Assembly (NCBI GenBank): GCA_022376925.1
Contig: JAIOJX010000025.1
Coordinates: forward strand, 6,975,141-7,039,140
Direction of reading: 5' to 3'
Source of the DNA: Tragulus kanchil
Taxonomy: Eukaryota; Chordata; Mammalia; Artiodactyla; Tragulidae
DNA length: 64,000 nt
In this document: piece by piece, positions 12,616-23,997 of the stretch
Layout of the letters: every line of letters begins with the position of its first letter
Numbering within the stretch: the stretch's first letter is position 1
Made by a program: the position numbers and the translations under genes
Notes under the pieces: generated by a model
Databases searched by the model: none
The model's input: the letters and a program-made list of their open reading frames with translations, nothing else
What the model was told of the DNA's origin: nothing

Positions 12616-12650
12616 CAATATTGTAACGAATTCAATAAAGACTTTTAAAA
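12490..12650 (+). mobile_element. CHR-2-like tRNA-derived SINE
   Basis: The complete copy of the SINE begun at 11392. The tRNA-derived head (B box in GTTCAATCCCTGGTC) is followed by the body GGGGAGCTAAGATCCCACATG and the 3' end TTCAATAAAGACTTTTAAAA. Assigned to the cetartiodactyl CHR group from memory of its consensus. Confidence 0.8.
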
Positions 12651-12830
12651 TGATCCATGCTAAAAAATCTTAGAATATGTAGACACTGGGAGAAAAAGTA
12701 TGTTAGTGGAGGTTATCTCTGGGATTGAAGATTTCCGGTGATTATTACTTTTTTACTGCATACTTTTAACATGTTTCTCATTTTCTGCAAAAAAAAAAAA
12801 AAAAAATTGTATTGTTTGTAGGGTTCAAAT
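12651..12830. other. Unassigned stretch with long A run
   Basis: No recognisable gene. Contains a poly(A) run at 12789-12806 that may mark the 3' end of an unrecognised retroposed sequence. Confidence 0.4.
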
Positions 12831-13239
12831 AAAAACAGTAAATGTCATTAAAAATGAAAAAAAAAATGTTAATAAGGTAGATCTCATTTTAGTTGTTCTC
12901 ACCACAATAAAAAAGTAAACAGTTAAACTACTAAAGACATACGTACATACACACAAACAAGCTCAACATGCAGAAACCTTGGCAGAAGTTCTTCAGGGAT
13001 TAAGACAAAAATAAAAGTTAGAAAAACAGAGACTAGGATAAGGGAATCCTTGCATATGACCCATTTAGTGGGATTATTAAAATATACCAGAAAAGAACGG
13101 TAAAATAGAAGTAAAAGAAATCCTTTAAAGAGTCAAAAAATTACTAAGTCTGTAAAATTTAGTACATTTTTGCTTTAATCCATCCTCTCAGTTCCACATG
13201 AAGCTAAAGTTGAAAAAAAAATTAAAAATAACAATATCT

Positions 13240-13585
13240 GGGCTTCCATAGTAGCTCAGTGGTAAAGAGTTCACCTGCCAATGCAGGAAGCATAAGTTCG
13301 ATTCCTGAGCCAGGAGGATCCCACATGCTGCAGAGCAACTAAGCCTGTGAGCCACACTCTAGAGTTGAGCCTGCACTCTAGAGCCTTGGAGCCGCAACGA
13401 CTGAGCCCCTGTGCCACAATTACGAAAGTCCATATGCCCTAGAGCCCTAACCACAACAGAAGTCACCGCAACAAGAAGCCTGCTCACCTCAACTGGAGTA
13501 ACTCCCATTCTCTGCAACTACAGAGGAGCCTGTGGCATCACTGAAAACCCAGAACAGCCAAAAATTAAACAATAATTAATTAAAA
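13240..13585 (+). mobile_element. CHR-1-like SINE
   Basis: Starts GGGCTTCCATAGTAGCTCAG, carries the B-box-like GTTCGATTCCTG, and continues through the long CHR-1 body of repeated CTCTAGAGCC and CGCAACAAGAAGCC motifs to an AATTAATTAA tail. About 345 bases, close to the full family length as I recall it. Confidence 0.8.
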
Positions 13586-14296
13586 GATGCAATATTTTTA
13601 AAAAAATAACAGCTAAATCATTTTTTCATACAACCAAAAACCATCAGGAAATCACTGTGCATGTTCACTTAGGACTCTGACCTGAAAATGTAATTAGGAA
13701 AAAAAGAAAACTTCAGCATAAATAAATACACAGTATTTTAAACATAAAACAAAACCAAATGTATGCAATTCACATGAAAATCAAGTCAAGTCATTTCCTC
13801 ACAGGCAAAATTCAAGGAAAACTGGCAAACTCTGAACGTGAGAATTGGGCAGAGTTAGTTTAAAGAAAGCAGAAATCAAGGTGAGAAAATAAAAACAGTA
13901 AATGTCATTAAAAATGAAAAAAATGTTAATAAGGTAGATCTCATTTTAGTTGTTCTCACCACAATAAAAAAGTAAACAGTTAAACTACTAAAGACATACG
14001 TACATACACACAAACAAGCTCAACATGCAGAAACCTTGGCAGAAGTTCTTCAGGGATTAAGACAAAAATAAAAGTTAGAAAAACAGAGACTAGGATAAGG
14101 GAATCCTTGCATATGACCCATTTAGTGGGATTATTAAAATATACCAGAAAAGAACGGTAAAATAGAAGTAAAAGAAATCCTTTAAAGAGTCAAAAAATTA
14201 CTAAGTCTGTAAAATTTAGTACATTTTTGCTTTAATCCATCCTCTCAGTTCCACATGAAGCTAAAGTTGAAAAAAAAATTAAAAATAACAATATCT

Positions 14297-14642
14297 GGGC
14301 TTCCATAGTAGCTCAGTGGTAAAGAGTTCACCTGCCAATGCAGGAAGCATAAGTTCGATTCCTGAGCCAGGAGGATCCCACATGCTGCAGAGCAACTAAG
14401 CCCGTGAGCCACACTCTAGAGTTGAGCCTGCACTCTAGAGCCTTGGAGCCGCAATGACTGAGCCCCTGTGCCACAACTACGAAAGTCCATATGCCCTAGA
14501 GCCCTAACCACAACAGAAGTCATCGCAACAAGAAGCCTGCTCACCTCAACTGGAGTAACTCCCATTCTCTGCAACTACAGAGGAGCCTGTGGCATCACTG
14601 AAAACCCAGAACAGCCAAAAATTAAACAATAATTAATTAAAA
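14297..14642 (+). mobile_element. CHR-1-like SINE (duplicate)
   Basis: Second copy of the 13240 SINE, in tandem duplication 5, differing by four C/T changes. Confidence 0.8.
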
Positions 14643-14947
14643 GATGCAATATTTTTAAAAAAATAACAGCTAAATCATTTTTTCATACAACCAAAAACCA
14701 TCAGGAAATCACTGTGCATGTTCACTTAGGACTCTGACCTGAAAATGTAATTAGGAAAAAAAGAAAACTTCAGCATAAATAAATACACAGTATTTTAAAC
14801 ATAAAACAAAACCAAATGTATGCAATTCACATGAAAATCAAGTCAAGTCATTTCCTCACAGGCAAAATTCAAGGAAAACTGGCAAACTCTGAACGTGAGA
14901 ATTGGGCAGAGTTAGTTTAAAGAAAGCAGAAATCAAGGTGAGAAAAC

Positions 14948-15729
14948 AAAAAACGGTAACTCGGGGTGTAAGTCAGAAAAATAATTGCCTAAGAACTCTG
15001 GCTAGGATTCTGGTGAACAAGGTATTGGTACAGGATATAAAGGAACAGTCATAGAGTACCATATAAAGAATGGAGCTTGATATTCAGACCTTCTGAGTAG
15101 GGTACCTGTATAATTACTGCACAGGACCAGAACTTTTCAAATTACAAAAGATCTGAGTCTTTTAGTGCAAACAAAAAGGTATAGTGAACTGGAGAGAGCT
15201 AGAGGAAGTGGGAAACTAAACTTCTTTAAACCATTATTTAGACTTTCAACAAATCTCAAAGGATGAAAACAAGGTCCCTACTTTCTGAGCCTTAATGGAC
15301 ATTTAAAAATCAAGAGGTACTTCCATTCTTCAAATCCATTATTCCTCCTTTTAAATTGAGTTTGAATTCTTAAAGACCTACCTTTTAAGTAGATTTCACT
15401 AATGCTAGGAGAACCCTATCAACCTATATTAATTTGATTCACCTAGAAAATTCACCACTGATTCAGGAATGATTAAAGAGAAAGAAAAAAATCAAGTGGC
15501 CCACATATTTCAACTGGGAAAAAAGAAGAAAGGAAACTGATTTGAGGACAATCTGTATATCGAGCTCTGTAGTACAACCTGTAGAAATTTATTTAGAAAG
15601 ACAAACAATTTGATGAGAAGAAAGGCAGTAGTTTTGTTATACGACCAGAGAAAGCGGAATGAAAACACCCAGGGGTCCTGAGATGACACTCTCTCTCTGA
15701 AGGGTATAGAAAAGGTTGCTAACTGCCTA
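14948..15729. other. Unassigned single-copy-like sequence
   Basis: I see no recognisable repeat, convincing coding frame or RNA gene here. Confidence 0.5.
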
Positions 15730-17916
15730 CCCAATATCTATTCTCCTTTTCTTGCAACAAACCACTACCACTGTTGGAGTAGCACAGACTGCACATTATT
15801 TACAGGCTTGTTATTAACGGCCTAGCAAGAACGGTTGAGATAAATGACTTTGTTTGGTGAAAGGATTCCAGAAATCTGTTTAATACATTATATTTGTTAT
15901 ATGAAAGGATATCAACAGCCTAAGAATAATAATTCAGGAAGTTCAAGTTTTATACAAAGCACTAGAAAAGGTCAGAAACGCAGCAATAACCTTACTGAAA
16001 TTATTCTCCTGTACCTTTCAGCCTCCCTTGCCAATAGAGCCTATGGAACATGAACAGAAGTCACTGCATGAGGCTTTGGGGAAAACTCTTTAACAGGGCT
16101 GACTCACTTAAAAGGCATATCATTTTTCTTTTCCCTTTGCATCCTTGTAGAATGCCTAAGTAATCACTAGAGCCCCTTTCTGATCATGGGATAATCTTAA
16201 CAATGGAGAAACAAAATGAAAGAAGTTTGGAATCACCCATCCAGGATTCCAGACTTTCATGTCAAGTAAAAGGAAAGCAATCCCCTATCCTTTTTAAACC
16301 ACAGGCTTTAACATTTCTTCTACTAGCAGGTGCTTGCAATTCCCAACTAGCTAAGCAGGCTTATGGAGCTGATGGATCTAGCTAAGAGTATTCTGTTGGA
16401 TTCTCATAGGCTCTTTGCATATATTATGACAGGCAAAGTCTAAAACAAATACCACTTATAATAAGAAGGAAGTTGAAAAAACCCATCTTAACACATGAAT
16501 AAAGTGTACCAAACATTTTTATCAATATAAATTTATATTTCCATATCTACTTCTACATTTGAAGACATCAGAGTGATGGTCTGAGTTTTAGAATCAACTA
16601 ACCAAGCTTTATTTTTTTAAATCTTTTATTAGATTTTCTTTTTTAAACTTGATTTTGTATTGGTATAGCCTATTAACAAACAATGTTGTGATAGTTTCAG
16701 GGTAACGATGAAGGGACTTAACCATCCATATACATGTATCCACTCTCCCCCAAATTCTCCTCCTATCCAAGCTGCCACATAACACTGAACAAAGGTCCAT
16801 GTGCTGTACAAGGGGGTTTTAACGATGCAAGGGACACCCAATATCATTCTCCTTTTCTTGCAACAAACCACTACCACTGTTGGAGTAGCACAGACTGCAC
16901 ATTATTTACAGGCTTGTTATTAACGGCCTAGCAAGAACGGTTGAGATAAATGACTTTGTTTGGTGAAAGGATTCCAGAAATCTGTTTAATACATTATATT
17001 TGTTATATGAAAGGATATCAACAGCCTAAGAATAATAATTCAGGAAGTTCAAGTTTTATACAAAGCACTAGAAAAGGTCAGAAACGCAGCAATAACCTTA
17101 CTGAAATTATTCTCCTGTACCTTTCAGCCTCCCTTGCCAATAGAGCCTATGGAACATGAACAGAAGTCACTGCATGAGGCTTTGGGGAAAACTCTTTAAC
17201 AGGGCTGACTCACTTAAAAGGCATATCATTTTTCTTTTCCCTTTGCATCCTTGTAGAATGCCTAAGTAATCACTAGAGCCCCTTTCTGATCATGGGATAA
17301 TCTTAACAATGGAGAAACAAAATGAAAGAAGTTTGGAATCACCCATCCAGGATTCCAGACTTTCATGTCAAGTAAAAGGAAAGCAATCCCCTATCCTTTT
17401 TAAACCACAGGCTTTAACATTTCTTCTACTAGCAGGTGCTTGCAATTCCCAACTAGCTAAGCAGGCTTATGGAGCTGATGGATCTAGCTAAGAGTATTCT
17501 GTTGGATTCTCATAGGCTCTTTGCATATATTATGACAGGCAAAGTCTAAAACAAATACCACTTATAATAAGAAGGAAGTTGAAAAAACCCATCTTAACAC
17601 ATGAATAAAGTGTACCAAACATTTTTATCAATATAAATTTATATTTCCATATCTACTTCTACATTTGAAGACATCAGAGTGATGGTCTGAGTTTTAGAAT
17701 CAACTAACCAAGCTTTATTTTTTTAAATCTTTTATTAGATTTTCTTTTTTAAACTTGATTTTGTATTGGTATAGCCTATTAACAAACAATGTTGTGATAG
17801 TTTCAGGGTAACGATGAAGGGACTTAACCATCCATATACATGTATCCACTCTCCCCCAAATTCTCCTCCTATCCAAGCTGCCACATAACACTGAACAAAG
17901 GTCCATGTGCTGTACA
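15730..17916. repeat. Tandem duplication 6 (offset 1106)
   Basis: Bases 15730-16810 are repeated at about 16837-17916. Between them lie about 26 bases (16811-16836) that loosely resemble the nearby L1 segment at 16697-16720 (AACGATG-AAGGGAC), as if the end of the left piece were misassembled. Most of the unit (15741-16608) is unassigned non-coding sequence. Confidence 0.9.
16612..16810 (-). mobile_element. L1 3' end, antisense (cut by duplication junction)
   Basis: Partial copy of the antisense L1 3' UTR that is complete at 17720-17980; it stops at the tandem duplication 6 junction. Confidence 0.75.
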
Positions 17917-17982
17917 GTAGGTCCCTGTTGGTTATCTGTATTTAATAGAGCAGTGTTTACATGTCCATTCCAAACTCCCCTA
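17720..17982 (-). mobile_element. L1 3' UTR fragment, antisense
   Basis: On the minus strand this is the cetartiodactyl L1 3' end ending in TATACCAATACAAAATCAAG plus an A-rich tail. The flanks share AAGCTTTA (about 17711-17718 and 17984-17991), a possible short target-site duplication. Strongly 5' truncated. Confidence 0.7.
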
Positions 17983-17989
17983 AGCTTTA

Positions 17990-18123
17990 AAACCTGGATC
18001 TAGACACCAAAAAGTACAGGAAACAAAAGAAAACCTAGATAAATGAGATTTCATCAAAACTAAGTTTCATGTACCAAAGAATACTATCAAGACAGTGAAA
18101 AGATAACCCACAGAAAAGAAGAG
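17990..18123 (+). mobile_element. Old L1 ORF2 fragment, left of the young L1
   Basis: Diverged L1 ORF2 3' sequence that reads continuously into 20520 once the young L1 is removed: AACCCACAGAAAAGAAGAG at 18105-18123 joins AAACAAAATTAC at 20520. Confidence 0.75.
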
Positions 18124-18126
18124 CTA

Positions 18127-19593
18127 ATGTCAGTCCTTCTAAAACTCTTCCAAAAAATTGCACAGGAAGGAAAACTTCTGAACACATTCTATGAGGCCAC
18201 CATCACCCTGATACCAAAACCAGGCAAAGACAACACAAAAAAGGAAAACTATAGGCCAATTTCACTGATGAACTTCAATGACAAGATCCTCAACAAAATC
18301 CTAGCAAACAGAATTCATCGACACATCAAAACACTCATACACCATGATCAAGTCGGGTTCATCCCAGGCATGCAAGGATTCTTCAATATCCGCAAATCAA
18401 TGAATGTGATCCATCATATCAACAAACTGAGAGACAAAAATCACATGATCATCTCAATAACTGCAGAAAAAGCCTTCGACAAAGTACAACATCCATTTAT
18501 GATAAAAACTCTTCAGAAAATGGGCATAGAAGGAACCTATCTCAACATAGTGAAAGCCATCTATGAGAAGCCCACAGCTAACATTATCCTCAATGGTGAA
18601 AAACTCAAAGCATTCCCTCTAAGATCAGGAACAAGACAGGGCTGTCCACTTTCACCACTACTATTCAACATAGTCCTGGAAGTCCTAGCAACAGCAATAA
18701 GAGAAGAGAAAGAAATCAAAGGAATCCAGATTGGAAAGGAAGAAGTCAAGCTCTCTCTTTTTGCAGATGACATGATATTATACATAGAAAACCCCAAAGA
18801 CACAGTGACAAAGCTACTAGAGCTAATCAACAAATTCAGCAAAGTCGCAGGATACAAAGTCAACACACAGAAATCACTGGCTTTCCTATACACAAACAAG
18901 GAAAAATCAGAAAACGAAATCAAAGAGGCAATCCCCTTCACCATTGCAACCAAAAGAATCAAATATCTAGGAATAAACCTACCCAAAGAAACAAAAGAAT
19001 TGTACACAGAAAATTACAAGACACTCATGAAAGAAATTAAAGACGACTTAAACAGATGGAGAGATATTCCATGTTCCTGGGTCAGAAGAATCAATACTGT
19101 GAAAATGACCATACTACCAAATATCATGTACAGATTCAATGCAATACCTATCCAACTACCATTGACATTTTTCACAGAACTAGACCAAACAATAACACAG
19201 TTCATATGGAAACACAAAAGACCTCGAATAGCCAAAGCAATCCTGAGGAAGAAGAATGGAACTGGAGGGATCAGCCTCCCTAACTTCAGACTCTACTACA
19301 AAGCAACAGTCATCAAGACAGTATGGTACTGGCACAAAAACAGAACTATAGATCAATGGAACAAGATCGAGAACCCAGAGATCAACCCACGCACCTATGG
19401 GTACCTTATTTTTGACAAAGGAGGAGAAACTATAAAATGGGACAAAGACAGCCTCTTCAACAAGTGGTGCTGGGAAAATTGGACAGCTACAGGCAAAAAA
19501 AGGAAGTTGGAACATTCCCTGACACCATACACTAAGATCAACTCAAAATGGATTAAAGACCTAAATGTAAGACCAGAAACCATCAAACTCTAG
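18127..19593 (+). pseudogene. L1 ORF2 remnant: reverse transcriptase domain
   Basis: An open frame of 488 codons covers most of the L1 ORF2 reverse transcriptase and the start of the C-terminal region. Visible motifs in order are the [17 protein letters not shown] block near residues 28-48, the [10 protein letters not shown] block near 75, the [15 protein letters not shown] block near 165, and the FADDMILY active site near 213, whose two Asp residues bind the catalytic metals. It ends at TAG (19591-19593) because one C is missing from the expected CTCCTAGAG. The endonuclease domain and the start of ORF2 were lost by 5' truncation. The protein would prime on nicked DNA and copy L1 RNA if complete. 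Confidence 0.88.
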
Positions 19594-20435
19594 AGGAGAA
19601 TATAGGCAAAACCCTCAAGGACATCAATCAAAGCAAGATCTTCTCTGACCCACCTACTAGAATAGTGGAACTGAAAAGAAAAATGAACATGTGGGATCTC
19701 ACAAAACTTAAAAGCTTTTGTACAGCAAAAGAAATTACAAAAAAGCTGAACAGACACCCCACGGAGTGGGAGAAAATCATAGCAAATGAAATAACAGACA
19801 AAGAATTAATCTCCAAAATCTACAAGCAACTCAGACAACTTAGCACCGGAAAAACGAACAACCTAATCAAAAAATGGGAAAAAGATCTAAAGAGATGCCT
19901 CTCCAAAGAGGACATACAGATGGCCCAAAAGCACATGAAACGATGCTCAACCTCGCTTATTATTAGAGAAATGCAAATTAAAACCGCAATGAGATACCAC
20001 CTCATACCTGTCAGAATGGCCATCATCAATAAATCGACAGACAATAAATGCTGGAGAGGGTGCGGAGAAAAGGGAATCCTCTTGCATTGCTGGTGGGAAT
20101 GTCAATTGATACAGCCTCTATGGAAGACAGTCTGGAGAGTCCTTAAAAAACTAAAAACAGAAGCACCATATGACCCAGCAATCCCACTATTAGGCTTATA
20201 TCCTGATGAAATCAAAACTGAAAGAAGCACCTGTACCCCAATGTTCATTGCAGCTCTCTACACAATAGCCAGAACATGGAAGCAACCTAGATGTCCATCA
20301 ACGAATGAATGGATACAGAAGCTCTGGTACATATATACAATGGAATACTACTCAGCTGTTAAAAGAAATGCAGAAGACTCCTGCACAGTCCTAATGAAGT
20401 GGCTGGCTCTAGAACCTATCGTAAAAAGTGCATAA
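19594..20435 (+). pseudogene. L1 ORF2 remnant: C-terminal region, shifted frame
   Basis: Continuation of ORF2 in another frame after the one-base deletion at 19590. It keeps the C-terminal Cys/His-rich segment: Cys, Cys, His and Cys are all present in [19 protein letters not shown], encoded around 20047-20103. The usual end motif YTMEYYSAVKRN follows. The frame runs to 20435, where the 3' UTR deletion begins. Confidence 0.85.
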
Positions 20436-20519
20436 GACGGATCTGGGAACATACGTGTCTGTGAACAACAAAACTCTGTAAAATCTTTAAAATAAAGAAT
20501 AAAAAAAAAAAAAGAAGAG

Positions 20520-21170
20520 AAACAAAATTACTGAAAATCACAACTTTTACAATGGTTTAATTTCAGAATATATAAAGAACTACAACAATGGAAAACTGAA
20601 CTCAATTTAAAAATGTGCAAAGAAATTGAATATAAATTTCTTCAGTGAAGATACACAATTGCTCAATAAGCACATGAAAAGATGTTCAGCATCACTGGTC
20701 AGTGATCAAACACATCAAATCAAACAAATCAAAACCACAGTAACATACTACTTCACACCCATTAGAACGTTTATTATTCAATTAAAAAGCAAATAACAAG
20801 GTTGATAAGGATGCGGAGAAATTAGAACATTTGTGCATTGCTAGTGGTAATGTAAAATGGCATAGCCATTGGGGAAAACAATACAGAGGTTCTTCAAAAA
20901 GGTCAAACATGGAATGATTGTAAGATCCAGTAATTTCCCTTCTTGGTATGTACTCAGAAGAACTGAAAGCAGTGACTCAAACTAACATTTATTTACATAC
21001 CAGGATTCACAGCATCATTACTCACTATAAAAAGGTGGAAACAACCTATTAACCCAAAAATAAACAAAATGTAATATACAAATGGAATGTTATTCTACCT
21101 TTAAAAATGAATTAGAGTATTATATATGCTACAAGATGGATAAACTTTGCAAGCATTATGCACAGCGTGC
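20520..21170 (+). mobile_element. Old L1 ORF2 3' region, right of the young L1
   Basis: Continuation of the old L1 at 17990-18123. It shows diverged ORF2 C-terminal sequence and 3' sequence (AAATGTAATATACAAATGGAATG), with many frame breaks. The region from 20896 is repeated in tandem duplication 7. Confidence 0.65.
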
Positions 21171-21340
21171 CAGATGAGGTGGTCGGTTTTGTGTCAATTT
21201 GACTGAGAGCTGGTATGACACTGCTTCTGGGTATGTTTGTGGGAAAGTTAGCATTTAAATCAGTAGACTGTGTAAAGAACAAAATGCTCCTTAATTTGGG
21301 TAGGAGCATTCAATCCCCTGAAGGCCTAACAGAACAAGTG

Positions 21341-21537
21341 ATTAGTCTTTCAGCTGTGTCCAACACTTTGCAACAGCATGGACTGTAACCCACCAGGCTA
21401 CTCTGTCCATGGAATTCTCTGGGCAAGAATACTGGAGTGGGTTGCCATGCCCTTCTCCAGGGGATCTTCCTGACCCAGGGATCAAACCCAGGTCTTCTGC
21501 ACTGAAGGCAGATTCTTTATCATCTGAGGCACCAGAG
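21341..21537 (-). mobile_element. Bov-tA SINE, antisense
   Basis: Reverse-complement Bov-tA: the Bov-A body (CTGGAGTGGGTTGCCATG as seen on plus) and the tRNA-derived head (GGGATCAAACCCAGGTC) are both present, giving a nearly complete element of about 200 bases. Confidence 0.85.
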
Positions 21538-21828
21538 AAGGTAGTAATAGAAAAAAAGGCAGAGGAATGATGAATTTACTATCTCAGAGTGAGATGAGAC
21601 ATCTACCTTCTCCTGACCTTGGACACAGATATTCCCGGTTCTGAGGCTTTTGGTCTCTGGCCAGAACTTACACCTCTGGCACCCAAGTCTCAGGCCTTTG
21701 GGCTTGAAATGAATTACACCACCAGCTTTCCTGGCTCTTCATTTTGTAGATAACAGATCACAGAATTTCTTAGCCTTCATAACTCATAACTGCATGAGTC
21801 AATTCCTAAAATAAATCTCATTTTATAT

Positions 21829-21858
21829 GTCTATATATATATATATACACACACACAC
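21829..21858. repeat. (TA)n(CA)n microsatellite
   Basis: Alternating TA then CA units; repeated at 22917-22946 by tandem duplication 7. Confidence 0.9.
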
Positions 21859-22262
21859 ATACTACTGGTTCTGTTTCTCTGGACAACCCTGACTAATACA
21901 CTCAGAAAATTCAAAGAGACAGCAGATTAGAGATTTCTAGGGATAGGTTAGAGGAGAAATGAGAAGTTGCTGTTTAATATAAACAAAAGGTCAAACATGG
22001 AATGATTGTAAGATCCAGTAATTTCCCTTCTTGGTATGTACTCAGAAGAACTGAAAGCAGTGACTCAAACTAACATTTATTTACATACCAGGATTCACAG
22101 CATCATTACTCACTATAAAAAGGTGGAAACAACCTATTAACCCAAAAATAAACAAAATGTAATATACAAATGGAATGTTATTCTACCTTTAAAAATGAAT
22201 TAGAGTATTATATATGCTACAAGATGGATAAACTTTGCAAGCATTATGCACAGCGTGCCAGA

Positions 22263-22994
22263 TGAGGTGGTCGGTTTTGTGTCAATTTGACTGAGAGCTG
22301 GTATGACACTGCTTCTGGGTATGTTTGTGGGAAAGTTAGCATTTAAATCAGTAGACTGTGTAAAGAACAAAATGCTCCTTAATTTGGGTAGGAGCATTCA
22401 ATCCCCTGAAGGCCTAACAGAACAAGTGATTAGTCTTTCAGCTGTGTCCAACACTTTGCAACAGCATGGACTGTAACCCACCAGGCTACTCTGTCCATGG
22501 AATTCTCTGGGCAAGAATACTGGAGTGGGTTGCCATGCCCTTCTCCAGGGGATCTTCCTGACCCAGGGATCAAACCCAGGTCTTCTGCACTGAAGGCAGA
22601 TTCTTTATCATCTGAGGCACCAGAGAAGGTAGTAATAGAAAAAAAGGCAGAGGAATGATGAATTTACTATCTCAGAGTGAGATGAGACATCTACCTTCTC
22701 CTGACCTTGGACACAGATATTCCCGGTTCTGAGGCTTTTGGTCTCTGGCCAGAACTTACACCTCTGGCACCCAAGTCTCAGGCCTTTGGGCTTGAAATGA
22801 ATTACACCACCAGCTTTCCTGGCTCTTCATTTTGTAGATAACAGATCACAGAATTTCTTAGCCTTCATAACTCATAACTGCATGAGTCAATTCCTAAAAT
22901 AAATCTCATTTTATATGTCTATATATATATATATACACACACACACATACTACTGGTTCTGTTTCTCTGGACAACCCTGACTAATACACTCAGA
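22263..22994 (+). mobile_element. Old interspersed repeat (duplicate of the 21175 copy)
   Basis: Same element carried in tandem duplication 7, with the same embedded SINE at 22429-22625 and microsatellite at 22917-22946. Confidence 0.55.
22429..22625 (-). mobile_element. Bov-tA SINE, antisense (duplicate)
   Basis: Copy of the 21341 SINE in tandem duplication 7. Confidence 0.8.
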
Positions 22995-23071
22995 AAATTC
23001 AAAGAGACAGCAGATTAGAGATTTCTAGGGGATAGGTTAGAGGGAGAAATGAGAAGTTGCTGTTTAATATA

Positions 23072-23500
23072 CAGAGAAATTCTGTTTGAGATAATACTGA
23101 AGTTCTGAAAACAGATAATGGTGACCATTGTACAACAATGTGAATATATTTAATGCCACTGAATTATACACTTAAAAATGGTTTAAGTGGTAACTTTCAT
23201 ATTACATGTTTAAAAAAAAAAAAAAACTGACTAATATGTGCTAACTGTGAAACAAAGGAAGCAAGTTAAAACTTTCCAGAGTTAAAATTCAGTTGAAAAT
23301 ACTACACTACAGGGACAATTAAGAATTAAATGAAATATAAGGGTCTGATGCACAGAAGTTATCCAATTATAAACTTAAATGAGATGATTGTGTAGGCCAC
23401 TTAGCTCAGTACCTGAAACATTGTCAGCAATTATGAAAGTTAGCCAACCATGGGAGGTAACTGAATCAGCAGCAGCAGTAATAGCAGCTATAGCGATAAA
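23072..23500. other. Unassigned; probable old L1 3' UTR tail
   Basis: Bases 23110-23215 (TGGTGACCATTGTACAACAATGTG...AAAAATGGTTTAAGTGG plus an A run) look like an L1 3' tail. The rest shows no recognisable feature. Confidence 0.4.
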
Positions 23501-23515
23501 GGTGCCAGATAATTT

Positions 23516-23751
23516 TTTTCTTTTTTTGGCCACTTCTATTCTTTCATTTATTTCCATCTTTGTTCTCTGGACTGTGCGGGCCTCCCATCACAGTGGCCTC
23601 TCTCACTGCAGAGCACCAGCTCTGGGCACATGCGCTCCAGAGCTCCGACTCGGTAATTGGACACATCAGTCCAGCTGTGGAAGGCCAGGGATGGAACCGG
23701 CACCCCTTGCACTAGGCAATGTCCTTACCCACTGGACCACCAGGGAAGTCC
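23516..23751 (-). mobile_element. tRNA-derived SINE (CHR/SINE2 type), antisense, perfect TSD
   Basis: Reverse-complement SINE; on the minus strand it begins GGACTTCCCTGGTGGTCCAG and ends in an A-rich tail. It is flanked by a perfect 15-base target-site duplication GGTGCCAGATAATTT at 23501-23515 and 23752-23766, so the boundaries are exact. Confidence 0.92.
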
Positions 23752-23997
23752 GGTGCCAGATAATTTAAATGGGAGATAAGCCAGAATCCAAATATTCATT
23801 CACACAGGGGATTCACTTAAAGAAGCCATTTACCAGGCAATGACAAAATCAATGGGAATATCAGAGCTTGGTGCAAGAGACTTGCTACCATGTGCAGTTC
23901 TAGGACTGAATCCATGGACTGTCCTCAACAGTGGTTTACAAGCCACTTATGTTGTTTGTAGGTTTCAAAAAGCCTCAGAACCCCTGCTTATGGACTC

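Larger units (their letters stand above)
12831..14947. repeat. Tandem duplication 5 (offset 1057-1060)
   Basis: Bases 12831-13888 are repeated at 13889-14947. The copies differ by a three-base homopolymer change near the start of the unit and by four C/T substitutions inside the CHR-1-like SINE (for example GCAACGACTG versus GCAATGACTG). The substitutions are all transitions, unlike the indels at other junctions. Confidence 0.9.
18124..20509 (+). mobile_element. Young ruminant L1, 5' truncated, with 3' UTR deletion
   Basis: A low-divergence L1 beginning within the reverse transcriptase region and ending AATAAAGAAT plus poly(A). It is flanked by the target-site duplication AAAAGAAGAG at 18114-18123 and 20510-20519. 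The element's own internal sequence, visible at 46517-46525, also contains AAAGAAGAG at this point, so the 5' junction has a nine-base microhomology. The 3' UTR is missing about 300 bases relative to the copy at 41003-51219: sequence jumps from AGAACCTATCGT (20411-20422) to GACGGATCTGGG (20437-20448). Confidence 0.9.
21175..21905 (+). mobile_element. Old mammalian interspersed repeat, family not assigned
   Basis: Runs from GGTCGGTTTTGTGTCAATTTGAC to TTCTCTGGACAACCCTGACTAATAC. These ends and the body (GAATCAGTAGACTG, GCATGAGTCAATTCCTAAAATAAATCTC) match a common old mammalian repeat whose name I cannot give with confidence. A Bov-tA SINE interrupts it at 21341-21537, and a TA/CA microsatellite lies at 21829-21858. 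Confidence 0.6.
20896..23071. repeat. Tandem duplication 7 (offset 1088)
   Basis: Bases 20896-21981 are repeated at 21984-23071. The last ~50 bases of the left copy have shorter homopolymers (CTAGGGATAGG versus CTAGGGGATAGG; GAGGAGAAA versus GAGGGAGAAA), the kind of error expected at a weakly supported sequence end. Confidence 0.9.
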
